NCBI GenBank assembly: GCA_017522795.1
Contig: JAFWXZ010000008.1
Coordinates: 1-51,500 of the forward strand
DNA length: 51,500 bases
Origin: Clostridia bacterium
GTDB lineage: Bacteria > Bacillota > Clostridia > Oscillospirales > CAG-272
Reading direction: 5' to 3'
Every line of letters starts with the position of its first letter. Position 1 is the stretch's first letter. The position numbers were made by a program, and so were the translations under genes. The notes below the pieces were generated by a model. That model was given only the letters and a program-made list of their open reading frames with translations. It did not search any database and was not told the origin of the DNA. This document shows, one piece after another, positions 6,695-14,983 of this stretch.

Positions 6695-7990
6695 ATGAAT
6701 AAAAATTTAACTGTTGACGTAAAGTACAAAAAGAATAAACGGTATAACACGGCAAAGTATCCTATAAGACAGCCAATATATCTTACCTGGCTTATTTGGG
6801 TTCTTTCCTTTTTTGCTACTCTCTTCAAAAAACATAAGGTAGAGCGCATTAATATGGAGGGCTTGAAGCCGCCCTATATGATGCTTTCTAACCATATGTC
6901 TTTTATTGACTTTGAGCTTGCAGCCCTCGGAACTTTTCCGCACCGAATAAATAACGTTGTCAATATCGACGGATATTATCAGCGCGCTTGGCTTATGGAA
7001 TGGATTGGAGCTATATGCACGAGAAAGTTCACTACCGATTTTCATCTGATAAAATCTATACGAAAGGTACTTTCCCGCGGTGATGTGCTTTGTATGTATC
7101 CTGAGGCAAGATATTCGCCCTGCGGTATTACGTCCTATATTCCCGAGTCGGTCGGTATGCTGGTAAAGATGAACAAGGTTCCCGTGGTTGCGGTGGTGCA
7201 TAGGGGAAATTATCTTCATTCTCCCTTCTGGGACTTCCGCCGAAAGCGCAAGGTTCCGCTTCATACCACTCTTACAAAGATCCTCACGCCTGAGCAGATA
7301 GAAAATATGACCGCCGAGGAGATCAACCTTAAGATAAGAGAGGCGCTTAGCTATAACGAATATAAGTATCAGCAGGATAACGGTATTCTTATTAAAGAGC
7401 CATACAGGGCAGAGGGACTTCATAAGATCCTTTACCACTGTCCTCACTGTAATGCCGAGCATAAAATGGACTCTAAGGGTGCCGAGCTTTTCTGTACAGA
7501 GTGCGGCAAGCGCTGGACTCTTAATGAGAACGGCACGCTTTCGGCATACGAGGGCGAGACCGAATTCACCCAGATCCCCGATTGGTTTGAGTGGGAAAGG
7601 GAACAGGTGACCGCGCAGGTCGAGCGTGGCGAGTATTTCTTCTCGGATGAGGTTGACGTGTTCTCTATGCCCGGATGCTATAAGTTTGAGGATCTCGGCT
7701 CTGCGAAAATTACCCATGACGCAGAGAACGGATTTGTCCTTGAGGGCAGATATAACGATGACGATTACCGAATTCATAGACTTCCTCTGCAGATTAATAG
7801 CCTGCATATCGAGTACGATTGGTACCGTATCAGAAGGGACGACTGCATAGATATCTCAACCGAAAACGACTCCTTCTACTGCTATTTCAAGAATGCAAAG
7901 AACGTAGTCACGAAAATGGCGTTTGCCACCGAGGCGATCTTCCATAAGGCTATGAGGGAGAAACGTCCTAATTCACTGGATGCAAAATAA
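6695..7990 (+). CDS. PlsC-like lysophospholipid acyltransferase with zinc ribbon
   Basis: A 431-residue protein. The N-terminal 220 residues form a glycerophospholipid acyltransferase domain: a membrane-associated hydrophobic segment (about 28-45), the catalytic motif as SNHMSFIDFE, a CTRKF segment and the acyl-binding YPEARYSP motif. A treble-clef-like zinc ribbon (CPHC ... CTEC, about 250-280) and a C-terminal domain of unknown fold follow. The usual PlsC length is about 200-250, so the zinc ribbon plus C-terminus is an added regulatory or binding module seen in some Clostridia. The expected role is transfer of an acyl chain to a lysophospholipid or related lipid at the inner membrane face. 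The RBS TTGGAGA supports ATG 6695. Confidence 0.83.
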   Translation: MNKNLTVDVKYKKNKRYNTAKYPIRQPIYLTWLIWVLSFFATLFKKHKVERINMEGLKPPYMMLSNHMSFIDFELAALGTFPHRINNVVNIDGYYQRAWLMEWIGAICTRKFTTDFHLIKSIRKVLSRGDVLCMYPEARYSPCGITSYIPESVGMLVKMNKVPVVAVVHRGNYLHSPFWDFRRKRKVPLHTTLTKILTPEQIENMTAEEINLKIREALSYNEYKYQQDNGILIKEPYRAEGLHKILYHCPHCNAEHKMDSKGAELFCTECGKRWTLNENGTLSAYEGETEFTQIPDWFEWEREQVTAQVERGEYFFSDEVDVFSMPGCYKFEDLGSAKITHDAENGFVLEGRYNDDDYRIHRLPLQINSLHIEYDWYRIRRDDCIDISTENDSFYCYFKNAKNVVTKMAFATEAIFHKAMREKRPNSLDAK

Positions 7991-8125
7991 TCTGTCAGAT
8001 ATGACTAAAATATGAGGCAGAAGCCTATTTTTCCTCACAAAATACAGAAAAATTTAAACAATTATCGGTCTTTTTAAAAATAATTTTAAAACATTACTTT
8101 TGTTCATACTTTGGACACAATTATC

Positions 8126-8134
8126 TGCTATAAT
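8126..8134 (+). promoter_or_regulatory. Extended -10 promoter in the 7991-8231 gap
   Basis: TGC-TATAAT (8126-8134) is an extended -10 element without a good -35. It would give a leader of about 90 bases before the gene at 8232. The rest of this 241-base gap is AT-rich; a weak hairpin AGGC-AGAA-GCCT followed by ATTTTT (8015-8032) may terminate the acyltransferase transcript. Confidence 0.5.
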
Positions 8135-8231
8135 AGTCGCCGCTATAAAGTGAGAACCTTTTGCCGATTATTTAATAAGATATGGATAAAAGCAATCGTT
8201 TCACGGAACAATAAAGCAGCGGAGGGGCGCT

Positions 8232-8579
8232 ATGATACTGGAAAATCTGGAAGTATTGCACAAGTCCTTTGGAAAGGGAACTATTATTTCTGCAAACGGC
8301 AAATATATTACTGTTAAATTTGAAACTGTTCAGAAGATCTTTGTTTATCCTGATATTTTTGATAAGTTTCTCACTCTCGCAGACGGCAGCGTCAGCGCAG
8401 AGATATCTGCAGATCTTGCGGCATCCAAGGCACAGAAGCAGAGAGAGCTTGATAAGAAGAATGAGGAAAACATTCGCGCAATGACTCGCGGTATCGTTAT
8501 TCCGGGTAAGGAGAACGCAAACGTAGATACCGACGAGGAAGAGAACAGATTTAAGAATTCCGATAATGAGGAGGCGTAA
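8232..8579 (+). CDS. Small conserved hypothetical with Tudor/KOW-like N-terminus
   Basis: A 115-residue protein. The N-terminal half (about 1-55) reads as a small beta-barrel: VLHKSFGKGTII, then ITVKFE and IFVYPDIF. It resembles the C-terminal Tudor-like segment of UvrD/PcrA helicases (VxHxxFGxGxVxxxxG). The second half is charged and probably helical or disordered (KAQKQRELDKKNEEN, then acidic). No enzymatic motif is present; binding of nucleic acid or a polymerase partner is possible by analogy only. GGAGGGG precedes ATG 8232, and a terminator follows. Confidence 0.6.
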   Translation: MILENLEVLHKSFGKGTIISANGKYITVKFETVQKIFVYPDIFDKFLTLADGSVSAEISADLAASKAQKQRELDKKNEENIRAMTRGIVIPGKENANVDTDEEENRFKNSDNEEA

Positions 8580-8591
8580 GCCTTCCGATGA

Positions 8592-8631
8592 AAATGAGCC
8601 GTCTTACGTTTGTATGGCGGCTCATTTTTTT
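8592..8631 (+). terminator. Rho-independent terminator
   Basis: AAATGAGCCG (8592-8601) pairs with CGGCTCATTT (8618-8627), followed by a T-run ending at 8631. It ends the small gene before it and lies directly before the next promoter. Confidence 0.85.
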
Positions 8632-8632
8632 G

Positions 8633-8661
8633 TTGACTTTGGCCTGTTTTGGAATTATAAT
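8633..8661 (+). promoter_or_regulatory. SigA-type promoter for the prenol-kinase-like fusion gene
   Basis: TTGACT (8633-8638) and TATAAT (8656-8661), 17-base spacer, about 34 bases before ATG 8695. This placement excludes the longer upstream reading frame that starts at 8566. Confidence 0.75.
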
Positions 8662-8694
8662 ATATGTAGGAAATATAAGGAAAGGGAAAAGCAT

Positions 8695-10149
8695 ATGATA
8701 CTTCAGGGATATTTTTACAGCATCCTATACGCTATTCTTTGCCTCGCTATAGGCTTCGGTCTGTACAAGCTTCGGGTAGATAAAAAAATAACCAGAAAAG
8801 TCGTTCATATCCTCGTAGGCGCAGAGTGGCTGATACTGTATCATTTCTTCGGCGGCGGTATTCATTTTCTTGTAGTTTGCCTGCTTTTCCTTGCGCTTTT
8901 GTTTGCTGCCCACAGACTTAAGCTTATGCCTATGATCTCTTCAGACGGTGAGAATTCTCCCGGGACGGTCTATTATGCCCTCGCTATGTCGATAATGGCT
9001 TTGATAACCCTCCTCCTTCCCGATATGATCCTACCGTTTGGTATAGGAGTATTCTGTACCTCCCTCGGTGACGGATTTGCAGGCATGATGGGGCAGATAA
9101 TGAATACTCCCAAAAATCCTAAAATATACGGCAATAAAACTATATACGGCACACTCTTTAATTTTCTTCTTTGCTTTATAACCGCTGGGGTGTTTAATCG
9201 ATACTTTGCTCTTGGTATGCAGGGCTGGCATATACTTGCGATCGCCCTGCTTGCCACCGAGCTTGAGCTGTTCACGGGTAGGGGGCTTGATAACGTTACC
9301 GTCACACTTGGAGCATCTATTCTGTCTTACTTTTTCATCCATTTTGACGGAGCTGAAAATTACGTTATCCCCATACTTCTGACCCCCGCAATTATTGCCT
9401 TCGCATACAAAAAACGGGCATTGACAGTTAGCGGAATAATAGCAGCGACAGTGCTTGATTTAGCTATCACAATTGGTCTTGGTAACCTTGGATTTGTAAT
9501 TTTGCTGTTATTCTTTGCAGGTGGCATAATAGTTGATAAAATCAAAAAACAACATAAAAAATCGAAGCAGAACGAACAAATTGGGATAGAAAAGCGCGGC
9601 GATTGCCGAGATCACATTCAGGTCTTAGCTAACGGAGCTGTGGCTACTGTATGCTCGGTTCTTTATCTGATAACGGGAAAAGAAGTGTTCGTGATTGCCT
9701 TCGTTGCCTCGCTTGCAGAGGCATTTGCTGATACCGCTGCATCGGGTATCGGAATACTGCAGGGCAGAGCTTTTGATCTGTTTCGTATGCGCCATTGCAC
9801 GCCCGGTGTAAGCGGTGGAATGTCGGTGCTTGGAACTGTCGCATCAGCCATCGCATCGCTAACTATCTCGGCTATATCTTTGCTCTTTGACAGCATCGGC
9901 ATAATCGCCGCACTGCTGATTGCAATATCCTCAATTCTCGGCGCTATCTTCGATAGCCTCCTCGGTTCTCTCGTTCAGGTAAAGTACCGATGTAAGAAGT
10001 GCGGACAGATAGTGGAGAGAGAAGAGCATTGCGGACAAGCCACCGAAAAGCAAAGCGGTCTCCGCTTTGTAAACAATGATACAGTCAATCTTCTCGGAAC
10101 CCTCTTTTCCGCGATCCTCGCCGCAATTCTATATACTTTATTAGCATAA
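8695..10149 (+). CDS. Fusion of dolichol/phytol-kinase-like and DUF92 (VTE6-like) domains
   Basis: A 484-residue polytopic membrane protein. Residues about 1-225 resemble the polyprenol/phytol kinase family (VTE5/SEC59-like): KITRKVVHILVG near the start, then FCTSLGDGFAGMMG and the KTIYGTLFNFL segment. Residues about 240-484 match DUF92: ALTVSGIIAATVLDL, ADTAASGIG, CTPGVSGGMSVLGT, DSLLGSLVQVKYRCKKCG with an HCG segment, and NNDTVNLLGTL. In plants VTE5 and VTE6 phosphorylate phytol and then phytyl phosphate. A fusion would in principle convert a free prenol to its diphosphate in one polypeptide. That role is inference; the domains are seen. The RBS AAGGAAAGGG supports ATG 8695. Confidence 0.8.
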   Translation: MILQGYFYSILYAILCLAIGFGLYKLRVDKKITRKVVHILVGAEWLILYHFFGGGIHFLVVCLLFLALLFAAHRLKLMPMISSDGENSPGTVYYALAMSIMALITLLLPDMILPFGIGVFCTSLGDGFAGMMGQIMNTPKNPKIYGNKTIYGTLFNFLLCFITAGVFNRYFALGMQGWHILAIALLATELELFTGRGLDNVTVTLGASILSYFFIHFDGAENYVIPILLTPAIIAFAYKKRALTVSGIIAATVLDLAITIGLGNLGFVILLLFFAGGIIVDKIKKQHKKSKQNEQIGIEKRGDCRDHIQVLANGAVATVCSVLYLITGKEVFVIAFVASLAEAFADTAASGIGILQGRAFDLFRMRHCTPGVSGGMSVLGTVASAIASLTISAISLLFDSIGIIAALLIAISSILGAIFDSLLGSLVQVKYRCKKCGQIVEREEHCGQATEKQSGLRFVNNDTVNLLGTLFSAILAAILYTLLA

Positions 10150-10157
10150 ACTTAAAA

Positions 10158-10184
10158 AAGTGCCGCACATCCCGTGCGGCACTT
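10158..10184. terminator. Terminator hairpin, identical to one at 50871
   Basis: AAGTGCCGCAC (10158-10168), loop ATCCC, GTGCGGCACTT (10174-10184). The A-run on its left gives a T-run on the minus strand, so it best terminates minus-strand transcription from the gene at 10332-12326. It can also act for the plus-strand gene it follows. Confidence 0.85.
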
Positions 10185-10237
10185 CTTGATTATATACTGC
10201 ATTTTAAGAAAGCGGTTGTAGATATTTAATAGTATTT

Positions 10238-10283
10238 AAAGATCCCCTTGAATACCAAAATCGGTATTCAAGGGGATCTTTTT
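10238..10283 (+). terminator. Strong 19-base-pair terminator
   Basis: A perfect inverted repeat of 19 bases (10238-10256 and 10263-10281) with a 6-base loop, followed by T5 on the plus strand. It would be a backup terminator for the gene ending at 10149 and can also form in the converging minus-strand transcript. Confidence 0.85.
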
Positions 10284-10331
10284 ACAGTTCGGAAATTTTA
10301 GTTTTGCGTAGTTGCATAATTGAAATACTCA

Positions 10332-12326
10332 TTAATATTCCCGACCAACCAGATATCCGGCATAGTTATTTGAAGAGCCAATGTCATTGGTAGCAGCAAC
10401 TCCACCGCCAACAACCTTGCCGTCATTGCTACAATTAGTGAGAGTAGCAGAAGCATATTTTTCTGAAACAATACCACCGGCACCGTTAAGGGTGGCGGTA
10501 ACTTCACCGTGATTTTTACATTCGGAGAAGCTTACATTCTGCCAGGAACCGCCGACAATGCCGCCTACAAGCTCTCTGCCTGTAATTGTTCCATAATTCT
10601 CACAGTTGATTATTTTTACGTCGGGGGCAGCAATATAACCGATAATTCCGCCAGCCTGGTTGTTACCTGCGGTGATGTTTACGTAGGAAATAACATTCTC
10701 TATTTTTGCACCCGCCATAGCCATGCTTGCAAGCGAGCCGACACGGCCCTTTTCTGTGTTGATCGTACCACGAAGAGTAAGATCGTGAACGTGACCTCCA
10801 ACCGCGCTGAACAAGCCCTTCGCCCAACTGTCGCCAGTGTAATTTCCGACAAAGGTTATAGTTTTTCCGTTTCCGTCGAAGTTGCCGTTGAAGCTCTTGG
10901 CGGTCTCCACCCAGCCTGCCTCAGCAGACGAGCATATAGGCTTCCAGGACTCAGAACTCAAGTCAATATCAGCTGTCAGCTTAAAGTATAGGTTGCCATC
11001 GCCCACATTCTGTCCTGCGGTAACATTGGAGAGGTTCCACATATCATCCGCCGACTGAATAAGGTAGGGATCGTTCTTTGTACCGCTGCCCTCGAAGTCG
11101 TCAAACATACCCTTCGGCGCATATTCGGATTTTGTTACACTATAAGGGTTTTTTATTGCGTTTGTATAGCTTTCCTTGCACACCGCTATCATTTCGTCAC
11201 TCATAGTAAATGCGAAACCACTGTCTGAGGGCTTCCAAGTTACCTTTGCCATATCACGGCCTGTAAGTGTGCCGACAAGTCCCAACGCTGCAATATAACG
11301 TCCCGCATCCTCCGAAAGATGGTCATAGTCGTCACGGGTAAGATTATCGCCTATGAAAGAGGTTCTTGCGTTTTGAATAGCAGTGCCGTTAGGAATAACG
11401 GCTGCGAAATCTTTGGAGATTATCTTGGATTTCACGCAAGATACGATAGAGTTGTACATTGTCATCTGGTCCTTGGCGTATGATGCAAAGCCTGAATTGC
11501 CGCTATTCTGCGCGTAAGCCCAGGTCTGATGCCAAACGAGCTTTACGTCGGGATTGGCGTTGGGATTGCTTTCGGTATCGGTTGCAACATCAAGAATGTA
11601 ATCCATAAGATCCTGCAGACAAGCGTAAGAGGTTGGCATACCGCTGACCGCGCTACCCTGTTGAAGAGTAATAAAGTCCCAATCGGTGTACTTTATAGCC
11701 TGCTCCATAGTCCAATTGTTGTAGGACTTTCCGTCGAAGTAGCCCTCACCCTCAAGTCCGAAGCGATATGCTGTAGCGTTGGATCTTGCATTAGACCAGT
11801 GTGTTTCAAGAGTGCATCCGCCGATGTAAATATCCGCAATGAAAATCTGCTCGGCAGGAATTCCTGCGTTTTTCGCTATCTCATAAGCATAATTGATAGT
11901 ATCGTCGGCGTAGGAATTGCCAATCATAAGAACCTTTAATCTGTTTGCGGGAGAAACGGTGACGCTATAATTTTCGAACACCTCTGCATCCTTTAGCTTT
12001 ACCGATACCTGATATGTACCTATCTTCATAGAATCAAAGTCCTCGCAAACAACGGTGTAATCATCACTTGTCAGCAACTGCTCAGAATTATCTGACATAG
12101 TTGCTATTACAGCGAGATCATCATAGCTGAAATTCTCGCCGAAGGCAAATTCGGTTTTCGCTTCATACAGAGCGATGCTTTTTACGGTTATCTCCTCATT
12201 CTTGTTAGAATCGTTGTTCGAGGGACCGTCTGTATCAGGGGGGAAGATCTGAGCAAAAAGATCACAGGATGAAAGGATGAACGCTACTGTGATAGCCAAC
12301 ATGATTAATAACAATTTCTTTCTCAT
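10332..12326 (-). CDS. DUF4886 SGNH-like esterase lipoprotein with GLUG repeats
   Basis: A 664-residue secreted lipoprotein (lipobox LSSC, Cys21). After an acidic/Asn-rich linker comes a Big_3-type Ig-like domain (about 45-125). A DUF4886 domain follows (about 130-385): MIGNSYADDTINYAYEIA with the Ser of the SGNH block, the ITLQQGS block, WHQTWAY, and the DYDHLSEDAGRY His. A DPYLIQSADD lead-in (about 430) precedes GLUG-type beta-helix repeats (about 500-664: VGGIVG and NCxNxGxITG units). DUF4886 proteins are predicted esterases or glycan-acting hydrolases. It lies downstream of, and in the same direction as, the AraC gene, and shares the GLUG architecture with three large proteins of the divergent operon, so it is probably part of the same regulon. 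The RBS GAAAGGGA precedes ATG 12326. Confidence 0.82.
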   Translation of the reverse strand: MRKKLLLIMLAITVAFILSSCDLFAQIFPPDTDGPSNNDSNKNEEITVKSIALYEAKTEFAFGENFSYDDLAVIATMSDNSEQLLTSDDYTVVCEDFDSMKIGTYQVSVKLKDAEVFENYSVTVSPANRLKVLMIGNSYADDTINYAYEIAKNAGIPAEQIFIADIYIGGCTLETHWSNARSNATAYRFGLEGEGYFDGKSYNNWTMEQAIKYTDWDFITLQQGSAVSGMPTSYACLQDLMDYILDVATDTESNPNANPDVKLVWHQTWAYAQNSGNSGFASYAKDQMTMYNSIVSCVKSKIISKDFAAVIPNGTAIQNARTSFIGDNLTRDDYDHLSEDAGRYIAALGLVGTLTGRDMAKVTWKPSDSGFAFTMSDEMIAVCKESYTNAIKNPYSVTKSEYAPKGMFDDFEGSGTKNDPYLIQSADDMWNLSNVTAGQNVGDGNLYFKLTADIDLSSESWKPICSSAEAGWVETAKSFNGNFDGNGKTITFVGNYTGDSWAKGLFSAVGGHVHDLTLRGTINTEKGRVGSLASMAMAGAKIENVISYVNITAGNNQAGGIIGYIAAPDVKIINCENYGTITGRELVGGIVGGSWQNVSFSECKNHGEVTATLNGAGGIVSEKYASATLTNCSNDGKVVGGGVAATNDIGSSNNYAGYLVGREY

Positions 12327-12360
12327 TTTTTGTATCCCTTTCGGTTTTAAATATCATAAA

Positions 12361-12389
12361 AGTGTATTTAAATGATGCGAAAATGTAAA
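12361..12389 (-). promoter_or_regulatory. Candidate promoter for the DUF4886 gene
   Basis: Minus strand TTTACA (12384-12389) and TACACT (12361-12366), 17-base spacer, about 35 bases before the start. The -10 is weaker than others here, which suits a regulated promoter. Confidence 0.45.
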
Positions 12390-12415
12390 TAAATATTTGC
12401 AAATATACATAAAAA

Positions 12416-13261
12416 TTACTTTTTCAGATTGGAAAGCTTTTCTGCCCTGTATTCCATAGGAGTTTTGCCTTTGATTTTTTTAAAGCTTTTTGACATATAT
12501 TTGACGTCGGAATATCCAAGCATCTGCGCTATTTGTGAAAGAGAATAATTTGTGGTGACCAGCATAGAGGCTACCTGTATTATTCGTTGGTTTGCCCAAT
12601 ACGCAATGGGAGTCTGATTATATTCTTTTTTGAAGACCCTTTCAATGTGAGATTTGCTTATATAAAGATTGTTGCTTATATCATCCAGTGAAATCTTTTC
12701 GGTGATATGTGCATCAATATAATTCTTTATCATCTCGGGAATATAGTTTGTGCTTGGCTTAATGAGATAAGGAGGAGGAAATGCTTGTTGGAAAAGCTCC
12801 AATACCGAGACTGCCAGCTTATCATAATTTACAGTATCATTTCGGCTCAGATGCTCGATTATATGCAGCATCAGACCTCTGAGATTGCAATCGTTGATAT
12901 ATACGCTGTCCGTAAGACGGTAGCTGGAAACAAGGAAGTCAACGAAGCTTCCCTTAAGCACAATAAAGACCTTTTCGTAAGGCTGATCGGGATCCGCATA
13001 ATAAATATGGTAGCGAAGCTTGTTCAAAAAATAGAAGTCGCCTTCCTTTACCGTGTACTTTTCTTCGGGAGTTTCAATATGCCCAACACCTTTTATTACG
13101 TATTCAAAAACATAATAATCGTAAGGGAATTTTTTAGAGATATTGTGCATTATTCTATAAGTTGGATTCGGGTGTGTTATACCCGCCATAATGACCTCAA
13201 GATAATCGTTTCCGAGCGTGTTGTGTACAACGATCTCTTCTCCCCAATTGCTGATGTACAT
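12416..13261 (-). CDS. AraC-family transcriptional regulator of the glycan locus
   Basis: A 281-residue regulator. The N-terminal cupin-like sensor domain (about 1-165) shows a VFEYVIKGVGHIE strand and a KEGDFYFLN turn. The C-terminal AraC/XylS double helix-turn-helix (about 180-281) shows SLDDISNNLYISKSHIERVFKKE in the first HTH and the signature SLSQIAQMLGYSDVKYMSKSFKK in the second. Such proteins bind sugars and activate catabolic genes. It is divergent from the operon starting near 13600, and four TTTGTGCA-type motifs lie in the shared gap, so it likely controls the transporter and hydrolases. GGGAGGGAG lies just before ATG 13261. Confidence 0.92.
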   Translation of the reverse strand: MYISNWGEEIVVHNTLGNDYLEVIMAGITHPNPTYRIMHNISKKFPYDYYVFEYVIKGVGHIETPEEKYTVKEGDFYFLNKLRYHIYYADPDQPYEKVFIVLKGSFVDFLVSSYRLTDSVYINDCNLRGLMLHIIEHLSRNDTVNYDKLAVSVLELFQQAFPPPYLIKPSTNYIPEMIKNYIDAHITEKISLDDISNNLYISKSHIERVFKKEYNQTPIAYWANQRIIQVASMLVTTNYSLSQIAQMLGYSDVKYMSKSFKKIKGKTPMEYRAEKLSNLKK

Positions 13262-13291
13262 ATTCTCCCTCCCTTCGTTTTATTCATTAAT

Positions 13292-13320
13292 ATTTTACCA
13301 TATTTTTTTTGCATTGTAAA
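13292..13320 (-). promoter_or_regulatory. Promoter of the AraC gene
   Basis: Minus strand TTTACA (13315-13320) and TAAAAT (13292-13297), 17-base spacer, about 30 bases before the start codon. Confidence 0.65.
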
Positions 13321-13348
13321 CCCACGAAAAGCGATTATTTGGTTATAA

Positions 13349-13697
13349 TGCACAAAAAACAAACTGACAATTGTGCAATATACAAAAAAATAGAACAAAA
13401 ATGAGAATATTTTACCCCTATTTGCATAATCTCATCAGTTCCCCCAAAAATCGTTCTGTGTTAGAATATTAATGGGCAAGTATAAAAATCTGTTATTAGA
13501 TTTTAATAAAAATTTTTTTATTATAAAATGCAGTTTGTGCATTTTTTACGACAAAACAATTAAATATTTAAATAAATAATTTAAGGAGGAAAGATTGGTG
13601 GTAAAAACGAAAAGATTTACACCGCTTATTTCAACGTTGATCTGCAGGGAGGAAAATATCAAAAAAAGATAATTTTAGACACTGCAAATTGCACAAA
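13349..13697. promoter_or_regulatory. Four TTTGTGCA-type motifs, candidate AraC operators
   Basis: The divergent gap holds four copies of a (T/A)TTGTGCA(T/A)T-like motif: 13349-13355 (reverse), 13371-13377 (forward), 13538-13544 (forward, inside an 8-base inverted repeat AAAATGCA-gtttg-TGCATTTT at 13525-13545) and 13688-13697 (reverse). The first two face each other as TGCACAA/TTGTGCA. Arrangement beside an AraC gene suggests binding sites, but no experiment is implied. I see no convincing -35/-10 pair for the plus-strand operon, in keeping with activator dependence. Confidence 0.45.
13598..13672 (+). CDS. Possible 24-residue leader peptide
   Basis: A near-perfect Shine-Dalgarno (TTAAGGAGG, 13581-13589) precedes a GTG at 13598 that opens 24 codons (basic MVKTKRFTPLISTLI start, ending KKR) and stops at 13670-13672. 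It could be a leader ORF governing the structured RNA that follows, or the remnant of a signal-peptide gene that was lost. No homology recognised. Confidence 0.35.
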   Translation: MVKTKRFTPLISTLICREENIKKR

Positions 13698-13765
13698 CGT
13701 ATAAGCCATGTATGGCATTTTACGTTAAGGTCGGAAGCTTGGGAGTCTTAATGACCTAAAGCTTC
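13696..13765 (+). promoter_or_regulatory. Structured leader RNA with hairpin and possible pseudoknot
   Basis: AACGTA/TACGTT (13696-13701, 13721-13726) enclose GCCAT/ATGGC (13705-13709, 13712-13716) as an interrupted hairpin. Next, GGTC (13729-13732) pairs with GACC (13753-13756), and GAAGCTT (13734-13740) pairs with AAGCTTC (13759-13765). The two pairings are interleaved, which is a pseudoknot topology. It lies about 100 bases before the first large gene of the operon, and no U-rich terminator tail follows. Function unknown. Confidence 0.35.
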
Positions 13766-13871
13766 TCTCGTTCACTTCTATTGTTACCCAAATGCTGTGT
13801 TGTACTCACAGCTTAAAACAAAAAAATAAAGGAGAAAATAATCAAAAGTACAATTGATTATCATTAAGATT

Positions 13872-14981
13872 ATGAAAAAAATTATTTCGACATTAACTAT
13901 ATGTCTTCTTGTGTGCTGTCTTTGCTTCTTAGCAACAGGATGTGAAAATCCCGACACTCCCAATAATAATGATGATAATAATAAGCAGCCCGTTATTGAG
14001 TCTCTGACCGCAACTGAAGCGTCTACTACTATAAAGATAGGTGACTCCATTCTTCTTACTAACTTTTATGAGATCAAGGGTACCTCGGCGCTTAGCGCAG
14101 CTCAGAGAGCCTGCACGTATGAATCGAGCAATCCTGATGTAGTTGAGATCAAGGCTAAGAGAGCAGAGGCCATCTCTTCCGGTACTGCAACTATTACCGT
14201 TACCTCTAACATAGACAATACTAAGAGCTGCTCTTTTGAGGTTGTGGTTGCGGGAGTATTTATTGACAGAGAGCTTTCTATGATTCCTTCCGAGGATGAT
14301 TTCTCTAACGAGTGGGATGATCAGACTAAGACGGGCTCCTTCAGAACCAGCTCGGGCATCACCAACTTCTATTACATCGCAGACGTTCTTTCAACTCAGT
14401 GGTATGTTGAAACCGATATCACTCTTAACAGTGTTAACTGGGACGATAGATGGCCTAAGATCGGTATCGTTGCTGCTAGCGAGAATTCAAACGGAGTTGA
14501 AACTATGGTTGCATTCTTCCTGAACGCATCCATCGGTCTTAACGATACGTATGACGAGGCGGGTAATCTCATCAAGGGTGAGGACAATAACGGATGGAAC
14601 GAGTTTGGCGTATGTGAGGTATCTCAGGGCGATCACTGGGCTTGGGAACCCGGAATTACCAATTCTCTTGCAAGACACCATGACTACGCTTGGAACACCG
14701 GTGACAACAAGATCACCTTCGGCACTACATTCAAGCTTGGAGTTGCCCGCGACGGTGCTAACTTCCACGTTTACGTAAATGGCAACTATATGGGCTCTTA
14801 CCAGTTAAGCTCCGATCTTGAGATCCTTTACGAGAACGGTCAGCCTATAGCAAGCCATATCGGTTTCTATCAGTTCAGCAGCGATGTAACCTTCGCTAAT
14901 TATTCTGTGACCTCAGATGCTGCAGACGTAGCGGCTAAGGTTCCTGCCGAACCCGTATACTGCGAGTTCCTTGAAGACTGA
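13872..14981 (+). CDS. Secreted lipoprotein: Ig-like plus LamG-like domain
   Basis: A 369-residue lipoprotein (lipobox LATGC, Cys24) with an Asn/Asp-rich linker. It has a bacterial Ig-like (Big_2-type) domain (about 40-125: TIKIGDSILL..., YESSNPDVVEI, SGTATITVTS). A C-terminal beta-sandwich domain (about 135-350) has a concanavalin/LamG-like pattern (WYVETDITL, FKLGVARDGANFHVYVNGNYMG). That last phrase is typical of carbohydrate-binding or DUF1080-like jelly rolls. No catalytic residues are obvious, so surface glycan capture is a reasonable guess. First large gene of the operon. The start is uncertain: ATG 13872 fits the signal peptide, but the nearest good RBS (AAAGGAG, 13827-13833) is about 38 bases away; TTG at 13854 is the alternative. 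Confidence 0.7.
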   Translation: MKKIISTLTICLLVCCLCFLATGCENPDTPNNNDDNNKQPVIESLTATEASTTIKIGDSILLTNFYEIKGTSALSAAQRACTYESSNPDVVEIKAKRAEAISSGTATITVTSNIDNTKSCSFEVVVAGVFIDRELSMIPSEDDFSNEWDDQTKTGSFRTSSGITNFYYIADVLSTQWYVETDITLNSVNWDDRWPKIGIVAASENSNGVETMVAFFLNASIGLNDTYDEAGNLIKGEDNNGWNEFGVCEVSQGDHWAWEPGITNSLARHHDYAWNTGDNKITFGTTFKLGVARDGANFHVYVNGNYMGSYQLSSDLEILYENGQPIASHIGFYQFSSDVTFANYSVTSDAADVAAKVPAEPVYCEFLED

Positions 14982-14983
14982 TA

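Noticed and set aside
6707-7807. A 366-codon minus-strand frame over the acyltransferase gene
   Set aside because: The sense strand has intact catalytic motifs, promoter and RBS; the antisense frame has none.
8566-8694. Longer N-terminus for the prenol-kinase-like fusion
   Set aside because: That stretch contains the previous gene's terminator and this gene's own promoter; the good RBS is before ATG 8695.
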